The notes below the pieces were generated by a model that saw only the letters and a program-made list of their open reading frames with translations, made no database searches and was not told where the DNA came from. Position numbers and translations under genes: made by a program. DNA of 64,000 bases from Blasia pusilla (lineage: Eukaryota; Marchantiophyta; Marchantiopsida; Blasiales). Shown one piece after another: positions 45,480-57,909 of the stretch (its first letter is position 1; each line of letters starts with the position of its first letter). The DNA is taken from assembly GCA_050084515.1 (NCBI GenBank), contig CM114275.1, positions 25,854,001 to 25,918,000 of the forward strand. The letters are read 5' to 3'.

Positions 45480-46340
45480 TAAGTTGACAGGAGGAGAGCG
45501 GCGCCGGATACATTAGTTCCTTAAGAGTTATAGGAGTTATTTTTCATTTAGCATGAACAATTTGGGTACGTTGAAGGGTCCACATATCCGCATTGAGTTT
45601 TCTAGCAACACACCAATATTTCGATGACCGTGTAGATAGAATGATATGGAGAGGGCCATGATTCAAAGTAGGAGCCAGGACTTGGTTGGAGAAGGACTAG
45701 TGGAGATATCCATGGAAAGTATGCATTTGTCATTGTCATGCTCGCCAAGAATGATGTGCATGGCAACTAGACGGATAGGCGGATGTGTGGAGACTACTGA
45801 CTTATCAATCGGCATGTGAAGTCCGATAGGTATGCCATACCCATTCCTGAAAAGATCTTTGGTGCTAGTGGGCATGCAAAGGTCTTTTGTTTGTTGGATC
45901 TTCGAGCCGGATACCATTTACTACCTATCAGATTGGAGGACAAATAGAAGACGATATTTTGGGGCATCAATCCTCACGGGAAGGATTATTTGTACTTATG
46001 GTGGTTCCTACAATTTGGGTTAAAGAATGTCTTAGCAGAGTTTCATAGGGTTATGAATAGGATTTTGGCAAGTGTTATAGTGATGATATCGTAGTCTTTA
46101 GCACCACGGTTGAGGAGCATGAGCAAAATCTAGAGGAGGTATTTTGACGATTGTAGTAACATGGGCTGAAGCTACATCTAGGCAAGTTCCAGTTCTTTTA
46201 CGACAAGATTGAGTACTTGAGTCATATGATATACCCAAGTGGCCTTGGTGTGCAATAGATGAAGGTAGAGGCTATTTCATGCATTCCACGCCCACGCCCT
46301 AATAATCTTGTTGACCAAGGTGGATTACAAGTGGCATTGG
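45480..46340 (+). pseudogene. Reverse transcriptase remnant of copy B
   Basis: Recognisable pieces in several frames: 'TGGERRRIH'-like start, 'TRRQMCGDYXLINRH'-like core, 'LDLRAGYHLLPIRLED' and 'FGLKNVLAEFHRVMNRIL'. The catalytic region reads 'CYSDDIVVFSTTVEEHEQ' after a small deletion (YSDD for YIDD, near 46072-46084). Many stops. Confidence 0.65.
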
Positions 46341-46389
46341 GGGAATGAGCAGGTGAGAGCATTTGAACTGCTGAAGGACACATTGATGT

Positions 46390-46880
46390 CTACGCCCATA
46401 CTGAGGAGACCTATTAGGGGGGCGTCTTCTCTAGTTGGATATAGATTAGAGCATGTTGGGGCTTGGAGCGGTGCTCACCCAGCATAATAATGAGGGTAGA
46501 GAGTTCGTGGTGGCTTACGTTAGTCGCTCGAACAACGCTTTAGAGATGAAGTATATATCATATGGGGGTGAGTGCTTGGTTGTAGTTTGGATTGTTGCGC
46601 ATTTTAGGTGTTATTTATTCGGCAACCCCTTTACCATTGTCACAGATCAAAAGCCACTTAAGTATGTGGTTGATGGAGTCGGATAAGCTTACACGGAAGC
46701 TTGCGAGGGGGGCTCTATTATTTCAGGAGCATGATTTCCAGGTGATACATCAACTTGGGACACTCAACCAGGATGTAGATGGAGTGAGTCATAATCCATG
46801 TCTGAGTCAACGAGATGCAACTGGAGCTCGGTGGTATGGAGAGAGTGATGAGGAGATGGTACCAGGATGGCACTCTTGAG
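46390..46880 (+). pseudogene. RNase H remnant of copy B
   Basis: 'MLGLGAVLTQHNNEGREFVV' (46453 on), 'YISYGGECLVVVWIVAHFRC' with the catalytic Glu of the YEGE box changed to Gly in the first position (YGGE), and 'HQLGTLNQDVDGVSH' in another frame. Confidence 0.65.
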
Positions 46881-47099
46881 CTTATTACTTTGGGCTTGTT
46901 CACTATGGAGAGCCAAAGTGTTGAGACTTCGATGGCAAGGTTTGATGGAGAGTCCTTAGATCCAAAGGCCGATGAGGAGGAGACAAGTGGCCAAGATATT
47001 TGTGAGGATGGAGTTGTCTTGGAGTACATTTGTACTGGTAGCGTCGTGAGCATAGTGGATACTAGAGAGCGGGACCGGATCCTACAGCAATCTAGATAG

Positions 47100-48080
47100 T
47101 TTCGGTGGGATTTATGACACATGTTTTGTGAGTTTTGGATGATGGTAGAGTACGTGTAGTTCCTCATCCCTAAGAGAGAGCACGTTTGGTCCAGCATGCC
47201 CATGAGGAGTTGGATAATTTTGGAGTGAAGCGTACCAGTATTGGTGGCGAGGCATGCAGATTGACGTTCAAGAGTTTGTTGCCAAGTGCATGGTGTGTGA
47301 TTGGGTCCAAGCATCGTTCAATGCTCCGACTCCACAGTTGCATCCACTTATGATCATGGATTTAGGTTATAGCTAGAGTTTGGATTTTGCAAGACCTTTA
47401 CCTTTGACAAAGCGCCATAGTCGTTATGATTTAATTGGTGATGGTCAAGGACTTCTCAAAGTGGATAGAGTTGGTGGCATTTCCTGTCAAAGCAAGTGAG
47501 GGAGTAGCATATGCCTTCCTAGATCGATTGTAGAGTCATTATGGAACTTCAGCTAAGATGTTGACAAACCAAGGTATCAAGTTTCGTGAGGAGTTTTAGG
47601 CCTTGTGTGATCAGGCATTGATTGACCACAACACCACTTCGCGAGATCATCATGAGGTGGATGGACTAGTAGAGAGGGTTGTGCAGACGATGAAGAGAGG
47701 TTTACCCAAGTATGGCTTGCAGAGAGCTCACCTAGGAGATTGGGACCTCTAGTTGCCGTGATTGGCGATGGGATACAAATTCAGCAAATAGGCATCATTG
47801 GCGTCTTTCTCACCGTATGTGTTGCTTTATGGCCGAGAGATGGATTTACCTACGGCCATTCGTCAATATTTTTGTGAGGTGTTGAACCTCGATGATCCTA
47901 ATGTATGGATGTAAGCATATTCTTAGAGGATTTAGTTGTTTTAGAGAGTGATGCCCGTGGCGTTTGAGAACTTGGCGATTACGCAGCCTAGGGATACGTT
48001 GAGGTATACGACTATTCGGGAAGGTGATTATCAACCAACTATCCGAGTTTTCATCAATGAGACTTTGTCTACTTATAGCA
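47100..48080 (+). pseudogene. Integrase remnant of copy B
   Basis: A frame-broken core with 'LDFARPLPLT' and, further on, 'DGLVERVVQTMKRGL', which keeps the third catalytic acidic residue that copy A has lost (about 47655-47700). The zinc-binding end is present around 47170-47310 (AKCMVCDWV). Stops are frequent. Confidence 0.65.
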
Positions 48081-48081
48081 A

Positions 48082-48456
48082 ATGGCACCCACGACGTTGG
48101 ATGTGACTGCAAGATGCACTATCTTAAGAGTGCATGAGGTTTTGCCATCTAGTGTTTTCTTATTGGAGGGACACAATGGTATGGTTTGGAAGGACCATGT
48201 GCGTAACTTTGTACCATGTCACCTTCCTCACTTTGACAGTACAATTGATTTGAGCTTAGTAGTAGTTCTTGCAGACTTGCGATGTATGTTGTGTGGTTCC
48301 GCCTGTGGTGCAACCATTATACTAGTCTATGATGGATGTTCGAGAGGATGGCATATGGCATGTCTGATGCCACCTCTCACTAGGGTTCCTTGGGGACGAT
48401 GGATGTGCCCTAGATACATAGGATACGTAGTTATATATTCTGACTTGTGTCAGTGA
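48082..48456 (+). CDS. Integrase C-terminus and decayed PHD finger, copy B
   Basis: An open 124-codon frame with the GPY-like part (TILRVHEVLPSSVFLLEGHN) and a PHD finger at 48283-48417. Ligands: CMLC present; VYDGC has Tyr for the third Cys; WHMAC present; the last pair reads MCPRY, losing the final Cys. The finger therefore would not bind both zincs. Conservation of length and spacing with copy A shows that the PHD finger belongs to the family and is not a chance fusion. Confidence 0.75.
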   Translation: MAPTTLDVTARCTILRVHEVLPSSVFLLEGHNGMVWKDHVRNFVPCHLPHFDSTIDLSLVVVLADLRCMLCGSACGATIILVYDGCSRGWHMACLMPPLTRVPWGRWMCPRYIGYVVIYSDLCQ

Positions 48457-48732
48457 TATGGATGACAAGAAGGCCACTAACCATAGGGCCACAGGAGCAC
48501 CCAACCTTTTTGTTGTTAGTGTCCTACAGATGTATGTCATGGGAGGTAGGGATAGATGGCTATCTAGAGTTAGAGGGACCTAACCATCAGCTAGTGGGGA
48601 AAATTGGATATATTTTGGTACTTCTCATCTCGATGTTTGGATGCCATGAGTTAGCATAGGATCGTTTGTGTTTGTGCATGTGTTTGATGACGGTGATGTA
48701 TGTTGTGTAGCGATATGTATGAGCACGATAGT

Positions 48733-49361
48733 TGTAACGTCTTTTAGGATTGATCAATGAGATCTAGTAGAGAGCCTTTGTGGGTAGTGGAGGACAGCCT
48801 CAAGAGGTCGAGCATGACATGATAAGGCCATCGGTAGCTTGAGAGAGCAGATTTTCCCTTCATTTCGGCTCATTTGGAGCCATATTGAGAATTTTACCAT
48901 TTGGGGTAAGTTACCATTTTGAGCATAGTTGAAATTCCACTTTGGTAAGTGGCCCTTGATCTCCTACAATATATCAAGAGCCAAAGAGGTGACCTACGAG
49001 TATAGGTTACTGTGGAGAGGGCTTGGGAGATGGAAGGGAGGTATGCCTCCAAGAGAGAGAGCTTGAGAGCTCATTCTCTCTTTGTTGAACCTCTTCGCAT
49101 GAGGCGGCGGAGCTATGGTCCTCCTTGCCTTATGTGTGTAACCCAACCTCTCATTAGGAGAGTGGGTTTGGTTTGACATGAGAGAGACATTTGTATGCAC
49201 CATGGAGAGATTGTGTGAGAGATCCACTTTATTTATTGGAGATATTTTGGTACTTCTCGTCTTGATGTTTGGATGCCATTAGTTAGCATGGCATCATGCA
49301 TGTTTGTGTGTATGTTTGGTGATAGTGATGTATGTTGTATAGCGATGTGTATACGCATGAC
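48733..49361 (+). repeat. 3' LTR of copy B, with 130-bp repeat in front (48605-48732)
   Basis: It starts TGTAACGTC and ends GCATGACA, with a core matching the copy A LTR. 'ttggatatattttggtac' at about 48605 and 'ttggagatattttggtac' at about 49236 begin the two copies of the 130-bp block. A purine run (agtggggaaaa) precedes the first. Confidence 0.7.
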
Positions 49362-49379
49362 AAAGAGCTCAAAGATTGC

Positions 49380-51229
49380 TTTCCTACAACACCATGAGAT
49401 GCAAGCAAGCATATTATAATACTTTTGAGTCCTTGCAAGCTCTTGGTAAAAAAATCACCTCGAGCAGCGTCGTTGCCATGGATCTAACATCTCCTCAAGC
49501 CTATAATTCCAACTTCACACGACTCTTGGTTTAGCTCCATACATAGTTCCAACTTCTTTGATTCTAACTTTGGCCCCAAATTAGCTATCAGAAGCACCTC
49601 AGTTCTACCAAAGTTAATTTAGTGACTATCACACACCTGTGTGGACAAGACCATAGTAATTCCCATAATGACACATTTAACACACAAACATATGTTTAGA
49701 TTAACGGGGCCTATGTAAAGTCCTTCCGAACCTCCAATGAAGCACGACACGCATTTGTGAGATAAGATCAATGATCTTATCTCAAAAATGCGTGTCGTGA
49801 ATAAAAAGGCTGCAAATATACTCCCATGTCCATAAGGTAACTTCACTTCTTATAAGAGAACTTCACTTCTTATAGAGAGTATATTTTTTCCTTTTTTTTT
49901 CTTTCCACATATAGTAACCCCATGTTTCAATAATAGTAAAGATTAGCTTGAAGTAAGTTGTATAAACCGGTTTTCTTTTTACGACCTTAGAGGGTCTTTG
50001 AGGGTCTTCCATTTTACTCCCCATGTGTTTCCATCACCCCTTTTATTCCAGCTTTCTTTTCATGGGGAACTTTGAGGCTTGAGCTCTAGCTTTTACTGCG
50101 GGACTCATCTAATGATAACTTTGGACTAGTCGGTGCCCATGCCTCTCACCGGTGACAAAAGCCTTCCTTCTCATGTAATTTAGTTAGATGAACTAATCTA
50201 TTACAAAGCTAATGTGTCAAGACCATCTAAAACCCAAAGGACAAGTGTAGAAAAGAGAGATGTTTGTTGGGTGAAACCTTTTTAGCTAATATTATTGTAG
50301 ATTGGAATTGTTCTAATAATCTATACTATGAATGGAGTTGAAGAATCCCTCCTCCTCGAATATTTCCATGTCCTCGAATATTTTCATGTGACATGTAAAT
50401 AAGAGATTAAATGTAATCAATAAATGAATAAGGAATCAAATTTCATGTCACCCGTGCATTACATGGTGCAGTGAAATAAATATCTCCTCAAATTTTTCAG
50501 CATTAAATGTATATCACCTCGCAACTCCACTTTTCGGTTACAAATGGGTACTGTCAAATGTGTGCCTAGCCGAGCCTAGGGGCGGGGACCCAAATTTGGG
50601 ATGATTCAAAAGCCTAAAACTTATAAGGAAGACTGTTGGTGCGATTACAGCGCGTAACGGGTATTGGGAAGGTGATTGTTGACATCCACGTCGTATTACC
50701 AATTTGTCATGGGAGTGCCCAGTGAAGACGGTGGCATTCTCGTCGACTGAGTGTTCAAACATCTTTGAAAAGAAGTCGGACTTCTAAACACTTTCTAATC
50801 CATTGCGTACTCTATCCTCCCGTTTATACAGCCGTTTACACCATAATTTCTGGTGTTGAGTTAAGAGAACCGTCTCTCTCTGAACAGTTTATAAAAAGCT
50901 TGGAAACTACGCACAAGAATTCTTCTGGAATGGTATAGACAGCGATCTCAGATAATCATTACTAGCGTTTTCGGGCTGAAAGGAAACGTGGAACACTGAA
51001 ATTTTGACCCAGATTCCGCTTCCTAGGAGTCTAGCCGGCTTTCGCGAATCTGACGGTATACCCTGAAAATAAGCTACCCTGCGAAAATTTAGGTTCTTAA
51101 TCGCTAATCGCAGTTAAGAAATCAACTCAATTAGAATGTCTGGCCCAGAGCCGGGCTTGGGCAGCGGAACGCTTCGTCACTGCAAAAAGGATGGCATCAT
51201 TCCTAAAGTTCCAGCGGCCAATTCCCGAG
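49380..51229. other. Intergenic, 3' flank of the ABCG gene
   Basis: No gene is supported. It contains the hairpin at 49743-49799. The part 50530-51200 is GC-richer and may include 3' UTR of the ABCG gene. Confidence 0.5.
49743..49799. repeat. Near-perfect 27-bp-arm hairpin
   Basis: Arms start CACGACACGCATTT (49743-49769) and end AATGCGTGTCGTG (49773-49799), with a 3-nt loop and one mismatch in 27. It could be a snap-back duplication or a minimal foldback transposon. The tight loop and lack of a longer precursor make a microRNA gene unlikely. Confidence 0.85.
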
Positions 51230-54200
51230 TCATCGCTCCTGCATTTCCTCCTCACCGGTATGAGTGTTGGCCACGATTTTCACTCGCTTATTAGCTAAGT
51301 ACGCACGGATTTGTGGGAGCATGGTCTCCCCAAATCTGATGAGGGCGTAGAACATCACTCGGTAAATCAATGCCATCAACATAAGAATGGCGAAATTCCA
51401 CCACTTGCTACGGCTGACGTCCACCTGGTAAAGCGTCCTAAGAATGTAATCGCTATCGACTCTGGGAAAAGTCGGCCCGTTGATGTTCTCAAATGTGAGG
51501 CCCTTGAAATCGTTTTGTAACATACCCTGTCATAGCCAAGAACCCACAGGGGCAGCATGTGCTAAATCAGCGACATTTTCAGCGTCTAATTCTTGCGATT
51601 AGAAGCATCTTCTCGACTCTGGGCCAGGCGACCGACGAACCATCAACACAGGTTTGAAAGTAATCACCTGGAAAGCGTATGGATGGAACGCGATGTAGTA
51701 CATAGGATACCGCCACACAGGGCTGGGCAAGTCGTCGGGGAGTCTGTAGAATCCGGCCACAAGGATGAACATACCCTGCACGGTGAAAGGAGTGGGGAAA
51801 GAATTTCATCGTGAGTTTGACAAGTCAGCCCATTGCAACTACGCTCGCCGCATAATCGAAGTGTCTACTTGGCTATCGGCAGGAGGAATGTTGGGATTTT
51901 CACCTGAATTCCAGAGCCGATAATGATCCCCATGAGGAAGTTGGGCACGAGACTCGCAATGGCCATCATGAGACTCTCCACGACCAAAAGGCAAGCGAAC
52001 AGGTCCATCACGAAGTAGAAGAAAAGATCTGCGCCGTGATGCAGATCCACCAGGAAGTAGACGATGATCGAAGAGACCAGTGAGATCAGAAACAAAAATG
52101 GTATGGACGACAGGGTGTTCCCGAGAACAAATGCAGCTACCCCATAGTGTCCGTTTGACCTTTCCATTCCGAAGACCTGCACATCATCGGGTTCCATGTA
52201 ACGTTACCTCTGATTAAAAGCTCTGGAATCGTATAAGCTTGAACCAATCAGCTCATATTTTCGACAACCAAATCGTCGTTGATGGTGCTGCTCTCAACTC
52301 TCTAGGTCAGAGGGCTGGAGTGGATGGACGAGTTCATACCTTCATATCTTCGATGAAAGAGGGGAAACCTCCCACGGCCATGAATGTCAGAAACGCCACT
52401 ACGAAAGATACGCACGCTGCCCTCGCCTGGATTGCAGTATATGAATCACCAGTTTTGTAGTAGATAGTACCGATGGCGATACACAAGACGATGTACATGG
52501 TCAATCTCATCCAGTAATATCCGATGTCTCTGCTCATGTTCTTGAAGGATCTCAGCGTGAGAATATAAGATTGCATGAAGAAACTGGCGTGACTTCCTCT
52601 GGTGTCTAGAATTTCACCCCCCTGTGATCAGTGAGCAAAATATTATTTAATAGAACATTAGAAATCAATGATGACGGACGAAGTTAAATATTTCTATATA
52701 TTCAGCGCACTGCCAACAAAATGCAGTCCTGAATTGAGACTCGGAAAACCCTACAAACCTTCTTCTTCATGCTCTGGACTGTATCCTCAACAAGTTTCTT
52801 CGACTCCGAATCTGCGTACGACTGCCTCAACCTCTCGGCTATTTCTGCGGTGGTCAAGTCCTTTGCTAGTGGGTCTGCATCTTCGGGATCCTTCCCAAAT
52901 TTCCGACAAGATTTTAGAGCCTCGTGGACTTTGTCAAAATCAGAGTTGACACATAGCAAATAGTGGTCTGCAGGGTTCTGCAGCGGTGGGCAAGGAAAGC
53001 CGGCATCGGTGAAGAACTGCGCCAGATCCAAAGGGGGGGCAAACAAAACAGTTGTTGCATGTCAGCGCCGATTTTACAATAGCATTACAATTGGTAAAGC
53101 ACACTATGAATTCACACGCTCTAGGTGCAGTAGATAAAGCTCTTCAGTTGTCATGATGAAGTGAGAGCAGAATCGACCATACTTCACTAAGCGGAACCCG
53201 ATTGCAAATAGCGCTTCAAGATAATTACAATTTTTTAGAGTCTCGAGGCATTTACGTATGAGGAAGAAGCAGACCTGCAGAGCGCCGGGAACGGTCCCAA
53301 AGTAAACTTGTCTACCAGCAGATAGCAGACAGAGATCGTCAAATAGACGAAACACTTCACTGCTGGGCTGGTGAATGGTGCACAGCACAGTTCGGCCATC
53401 GAGGGCGAGATTCTTGAGAGTGCTGATTACATGGTATGTGGCCGCGCTGCACGTTTCGATAGAAATGTGAGTTCACTGGTCATTCCCTACTAACAATTGT
53501 ATATATTCGTTGCACATTAAGAATTACTTGGACATTCTTTCGCCTGGACAGCAGCTTGGAGGTTAGCGATTGGTAGTTTACCTATCCAGTCCACTCGTCG
53601 GTTCGTCCAGAAACAGCAAATGCGGCCGCGTGAGTAGCTCAATAGCAATACTCACTCGCCTCTTTTCGCCGCCGCTCAGTCCCCTCTGGATCCAATTCCC
53701 TACGGGCGTATGAATCGAGTCTTGCAGCCCTACTTCGACAATGATATCATTGACAATCCGCGCAATTTCTGTCTTGGTGGTACTATCAGGGAGCCTGAGC
53801 TTCGCAGAATAGTAAATTGTTTCGTGCACTGTCAACAACCCGAGGAGAGGGCACTCTTGTGCTAGATAAGCCTGGCACGGTGAAAAAAGTTCAGAGTTCA
53901 ATATCCGCTTGAGAGCACAGGAGCCCGTCGGTCCTTTTAGTCCTAAGCTGCTTGCCGGAGTCGGTAATTAAAACGACTCAGCTACTTGAAAACTCAACTA
54001 TCTGCCATATAGCTTCAATTTCCAGCCGAAATTCTGGGATCCGTCTTAAACCGACGTCATTCAAATTTGCACAAATTCTCAGACAAACAGCGTTCAACCC
54101 AACCACGAGCACTCAAGAGCTTCACATCAACGACTTCAAAACTAGTACCCACCGCAGTTCCGTGAGAGAGTTTAGTGGTGCGCCCGTTGACCAAAATCTC

Positions 54201-54603
54201 GCCCGATATGCTCACATTTTTCGAAAGCCTGCCTGGTATGAGAGTACGGTGGAGAGCAAACAAGATATTCAATTTCTTTTTAGCCCCATAGAAGAAAGAA
54301 TCGCTCCATATTGCAGAGTAATTCGTAACAGAACTTGCTAGAGAACAGGTGGTTGTCCACAAATGTACCTGCGAGAGTGTCTATGAGTGTGGATTTTCCC
54401 GATCCGGAAGGGCCCATGACGGCAACGAGCCGGCCTGGCTCCGCGAAACCAGAGACTTCATGGAGAACTTTTTGGTTTCTATTCACCACAACTGACAGAT
54501 TTCTCCAGGATAGTCGAGCAAGACCTGTCATCCCCTTATCGGGATTACGCCTCGGGACGCCGGGAGGAACTTCCTCAACCTCCTGCGTCTGATGCCCAGC
54601 CAT
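51230..54603 (-). CDS. ABCG half-size transporter (ABCG11/WBC11-like)
   Basis: Nine exons: 54603-54369, 54232-54153, 53871-53582, 53446-53275, 53016-52759, 52621-52340, 52176-51904, 51775-51668, 51526-51230. All introns are GT-AG and all phases fit, giving about 664 residues. The nucleotide-binding domain comes first: Walker [10 protein letters not shown] (residues 64-72), Q-loop Gln near 110, signature LSGGE (170-174), Walker B LLFLDE (190-195), switch His in TIHQPSSE (227). Six membrane helices follow from about residue 360, with '[17 protein letters not shown]' and '[20 protein letters not shown]', characteristic of the ABCG11/12/15 group. These work as dimers in the plasma membrane and export cutin or wax lipids. 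The ATG at 54603 is the first in frame; the protein has a shorter N-terminus than Arabidopsis ABCG11. The exact paralogue is uncertain. Confidence 0.93.
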
Positions 54604-54862
54604 GGAAACGTGTTGCAATTTCACTGAGTCGAGAGACCACCTACGTTGTCCAGCGGGAAAGTCTCAGAGAATTCTGGGAATTGAAAGGAAACTGGAACAA
54701 AGCACAACACACTGCACGGCGTAATGTTTGATTGGGCCGTAGAGATCCGAGAACGAAGATGGATGAAGCAAAAGAAGGTAGGTCTTCTGACTTCACGGTC
54801 GCGGACCAACTTTCAATAGGTCCGTGCGTACACGCGAGACTAGGTCCGTGCGTCTGCGAGAC

Positions 54863-54869
54863 ATTTATA
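54863..54869 (-). promoter_or_regulatory. Candidate TATA box of the ABCG gene
   Basis: The minus strand reads TATAAAT about 260 bp upstream of the ATG, which would give a 5' UTR of about 230 nt. The interval is GC-balanced and has repeated 'ggtccgtgcgt' words (54820-54855). Confidence 0.3.
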
Positions 54870-54899
54870 CCATTCTCTCGTTCCTCTGACGGAGGTCAA

Positions 54900-56280
54900 A
54901 ACACTATTTTGTTTTGACATCCGTGGAAAACATCAAATATATTCATTTTATTATAAAATAAATCTTAAAAAAACACAATGAAAGGTAATAACATTTCAGA
55001 GGAGGAGTAAAAAATCATAAAAGGATGTAAGAGGAAAATGGAAATTAACATTATATTATTGATATTTAAAACAAATCTGACTAGAACATAAGTGGTTGGT
55101 AAAATGTGAATGGATGATAGGCGAAGCAATCCCCCACCACCTCCGCACGGCGTATCAATGTCAAAGTTTGTGCAAGTTGTAAGGCCACCGAGATGCATTG
55201 CCGAAAATAAATAATAATTATAGAGAGAGAAGGACTACGGGAAGGGGCAAGGTGATGATTCTCAAGGATCCCTCCGTAGGGACACTACCAGACATCTCCC
55301 TTCAAAGCGAGGCTCGTCACCTCCTGCATCTCTTTCTCCGCCAGATTAGAGTCGATCGACGATAGAAAATGTACCTCCAAAAGAACTGGCAGGAACTCGT
55401 CTACTGCGCATATGATCTGGCATCCGAACTGAGAGTGTTCCAAGGAGATGGAAGAAGCAAAAGAAGTAACCATTTCCGAGACGGTCACGAACTTTTAGAA
55501 CTTTTAGAACTTTTAGCCCGTTTTTTCTTTTCATCACTTTTTTTCGAATTATCTTGAAAGCATATCCGGAGTTTTTGATGAAAAATAATTTTGAAAACTA
55601 TTTTTAAATTCATAAAGAAATATCAAAATATAAATTTACTTTAAATAATTTGATGTAATTTTTTAAAATAATTTTCTTTTAAAATAATTTTACTTACTTA
55701 AAGTATGATAAAATGAAAAGTTCCACATGAGAATAATGTGGGAGGTTCTCTTCTCAACTGGAGGCGATAGTAATACAAAAACTCAGTTTGATAAATAAAA
55801 GTTCTAAATATTTTTATTTTTGTGTTTTCCAAACATGAAATTGGTATCCGATAATAATTCCATTCCTTGTATTTTGGGTGGATTCCATGTTAGAAAAGGG
55901 TGAAGGAAAACTTATCCGAGAAAAATTTTAAAATTTAAAGAAAAAGTGCGCGAAGAGACCGTGACGCGTCTTGCTTGGGACCAACTTTAGAAGATCTAAA
56001 TCATAGGCGCACACATGTCTCCCCGAGAAAAGCATAGTCCCCAAATAACGTAGCGTCCCGAACCAGCTGTCCGTTGGACAACAGTGCATTCGATAACTTC
56101 GCGGGAAGCCAGGGCCCATTCCGATTCCCATCTGGCAGCGTTTTAATACCGAGTTGAACATCATATAATGACTCACGTACCCCTCAACCGTGTACCGCTG
56201 GATTTTGCAGACGATTCCGACCATCCGATGTAAATCTCTGCTCGTGCCTCTCGCAAATAAAAAAATTTTAAAAGAAGAAA
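54900..56280. other. Upstream flank of the ABCG gene
   Basis: AT-rich. Minor open frames (for example 56296-55928 minus) lack domains. A triplicated 'ttttagaac' lies at 55493-55515. No further gene is supported. Confidence 0.5.
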
Positions 56281-56281
56281 A

Positions 56282-56344
56282 AAGCGAAGGAGACACCGAA
56301 AGTTCATTGCCTCTCGCAATGAATTTTCGGTGTCTCCTTCGCTT
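56282..56344. repeat. Near-perfect 29-bp-arm hairpin
   Basis: Arms run 56282-56310 and 56316-56344 around the loop CTCTC, with one mismatch in 29 (arm core AAGCGAAGGAGACACCG). Its structure is like that at 49743-49799, but the sequences are unrelated. Confidence 0.88.
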
Positions 56345-57177
56345 CCTGTCATTCCGATGTTAAATGGAGCGGTTTGAAGCTCATTAGGGTCTTTTAGGGA
56401 TCGATTTTAAGACCCGGGCTAAGTCGGATCCCCGGATACGAGCCCTTCGTGTAATCTTCCGATTTAGAAACCGATTTTCACCCGATTTAGAAATTTCATA
56501 GAAGAATGTTTTCTGTCCACATTATTATTTTTTTAGTCATTTTAAGTTCATGGGATTGCTAATTTCCAATTTTGATTTAAAATAATATTTGAAAATTTTG
56601 AGAGTTAATGTGAGATAACTTAAACTTGTGCATTCCACGGTTGACACTAATATATTATTATGGTAGAGTGGCCCTTTATTTTTCAAACTCCTCTCCTCTT
56701 GACATTTGGCACTTTCGGTCAATAAGATACTTCGCCTTTTGAACCAATAAAATTATTCAAAAATAATTTTAAATGGTATTCAAAAATTATTTCAAATGGT
56801 ACGTAAGAATCAATTTGCGACCCGAGTTTTGGGTTTTTTAAGAGGGTTCGGGAAGAAGGCTCATAGAAGACTAATACGTTGGGAAGAAACGAGGGTAAAG
56901 ACTAACACGATGGGGTTATGGATCCGAGGGCAACACGACGAGGAAAAAAAAAACCCGACGGGCGAGAAGAAGAATATGGTGTGGAGAAGAACGGTTCATG
57001 TGGGGAGAGCATTAATATTAACATGGAGGACTAATTGGTTTAGAAAGGACATAAACTATTTTAATCCATCGGATGGTCTAGAAATTCACATCAAAGGGTT
57101 GAGAATTTTGCAGAATAACTTTTATTTTGCAACTTCTACATTCGAGGCTCGCTTGTTGTAGGGATCGTAACTTTATG

Positions 57178-57365
57178 ACATCTTGATCGGCGGAGTAGTG
57201 TTGTACGCGATGGGATTTCCCTAGACTCAAGGTTGCACGCAAACGAACATGGTCCAAAGGGTCCCCCATCCGCCATTTTTCAGTACCCTTGTGACATCTT
57301 GGTTGGAAAAAAAGTGTTGTATGCAATGGGATTTTCCCTAGACTTAAGGTTGCACGAAAACGGGC
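57178..57365 (+). repeat. Two-copy tandem repeat, about 115-bp unit
   Basis: 'gacatcttg' and 'aaggttgcacg' recur: the first unit begins at 57178 and the second at about 57292. Both contain 'gtgttgta.gc.atgggatt'. It leads into the dispersed repeat that follows. Confidence 0.65.
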
Positions 57366-57399
57366 ATACCCAGTGGGTCCCTCGTCTCGTTTCTTACGT

Positions 57400-57870
57400 A
57401 ACCTTGTGGCTCCCCCGGGAACATGTGTGGGCTCGGATTAAGGGAGTTGTGTAGAGATGAAATGGGTATGCGGATTGTGAGCCCTCGCCTAGCCCGCAAT
57501 GGTCCACGAAAGGCATGAGGTAAGGCCCATATAAGGCTCGTAGGGTGGATTGGGCCCACGTAGGGGGTGGATGGGTAATCAGCTAGAGTACGCATGAGGG
57601 GCCCTTTGTAGGCCACGTAAGCTCGATGTAGGCTTGGTGCGGGCTACAAATTAGGCGGAAATAATGGGTGACGGGTTTCTAGACCGGGTATGAGCTGGAT
57701 GAGCCCGAAACTATGTTGTGGGTAGAGTAGGATTAGGTCTAGGTTGCAGGTATCCAGGACCCATGCAAGGGCTCACATGGAAATAAGCATCTAGGGATGA
57801 ACATGTTCGCGGACGCAGACACGGACACGGACTTTGCCCGTGTGCAACCTTGCCTAGACTATTGGAAGGA
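57400..57870. repeat. Dispersed GC-rich repeat, copy 5 (longest)
   Basis: It joins both diagnostic ends in one block: 'aacatgtgtgggctcggatt' at 57420 and 'gacacggacacggactttg' at about 57818, followed by 'tgcaaccttgcc'. This links the partial copies at 4540, 12200, 15030 and 17900 into one family about 450 bp long. Confidence 0.6.
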
Positions 57871-57909
57871 AACCGTGTGGGCGTGTCCTAAAGGTTAGTA
57901 TGGCAATCT

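Larger units (their letters stand above)
40405..49361 (+). mobile_element. Ty3/gypsy retrotransposon copy B (5' truncated)
   Basis: Collinear with copy A from gag to the 3' LTR, but it lacks the 5' LTR and leader. It is more diverged and has more stops than copy A. A 1-kb insertion splits gag (about 40712-41764). Coding order: gag, protease, methyltransferase, RT, RNase H, integrase, PHD finger. The 3' end has the same LTR/130-bp arrangement as copy A. Confidence 0.85.

Noticed and set aside
49743-49799. MicroRNA precursor
   Set aside because: A 3-nt loop and a 57-nt total length without a longer precursor do not suit plant miRNA processing.
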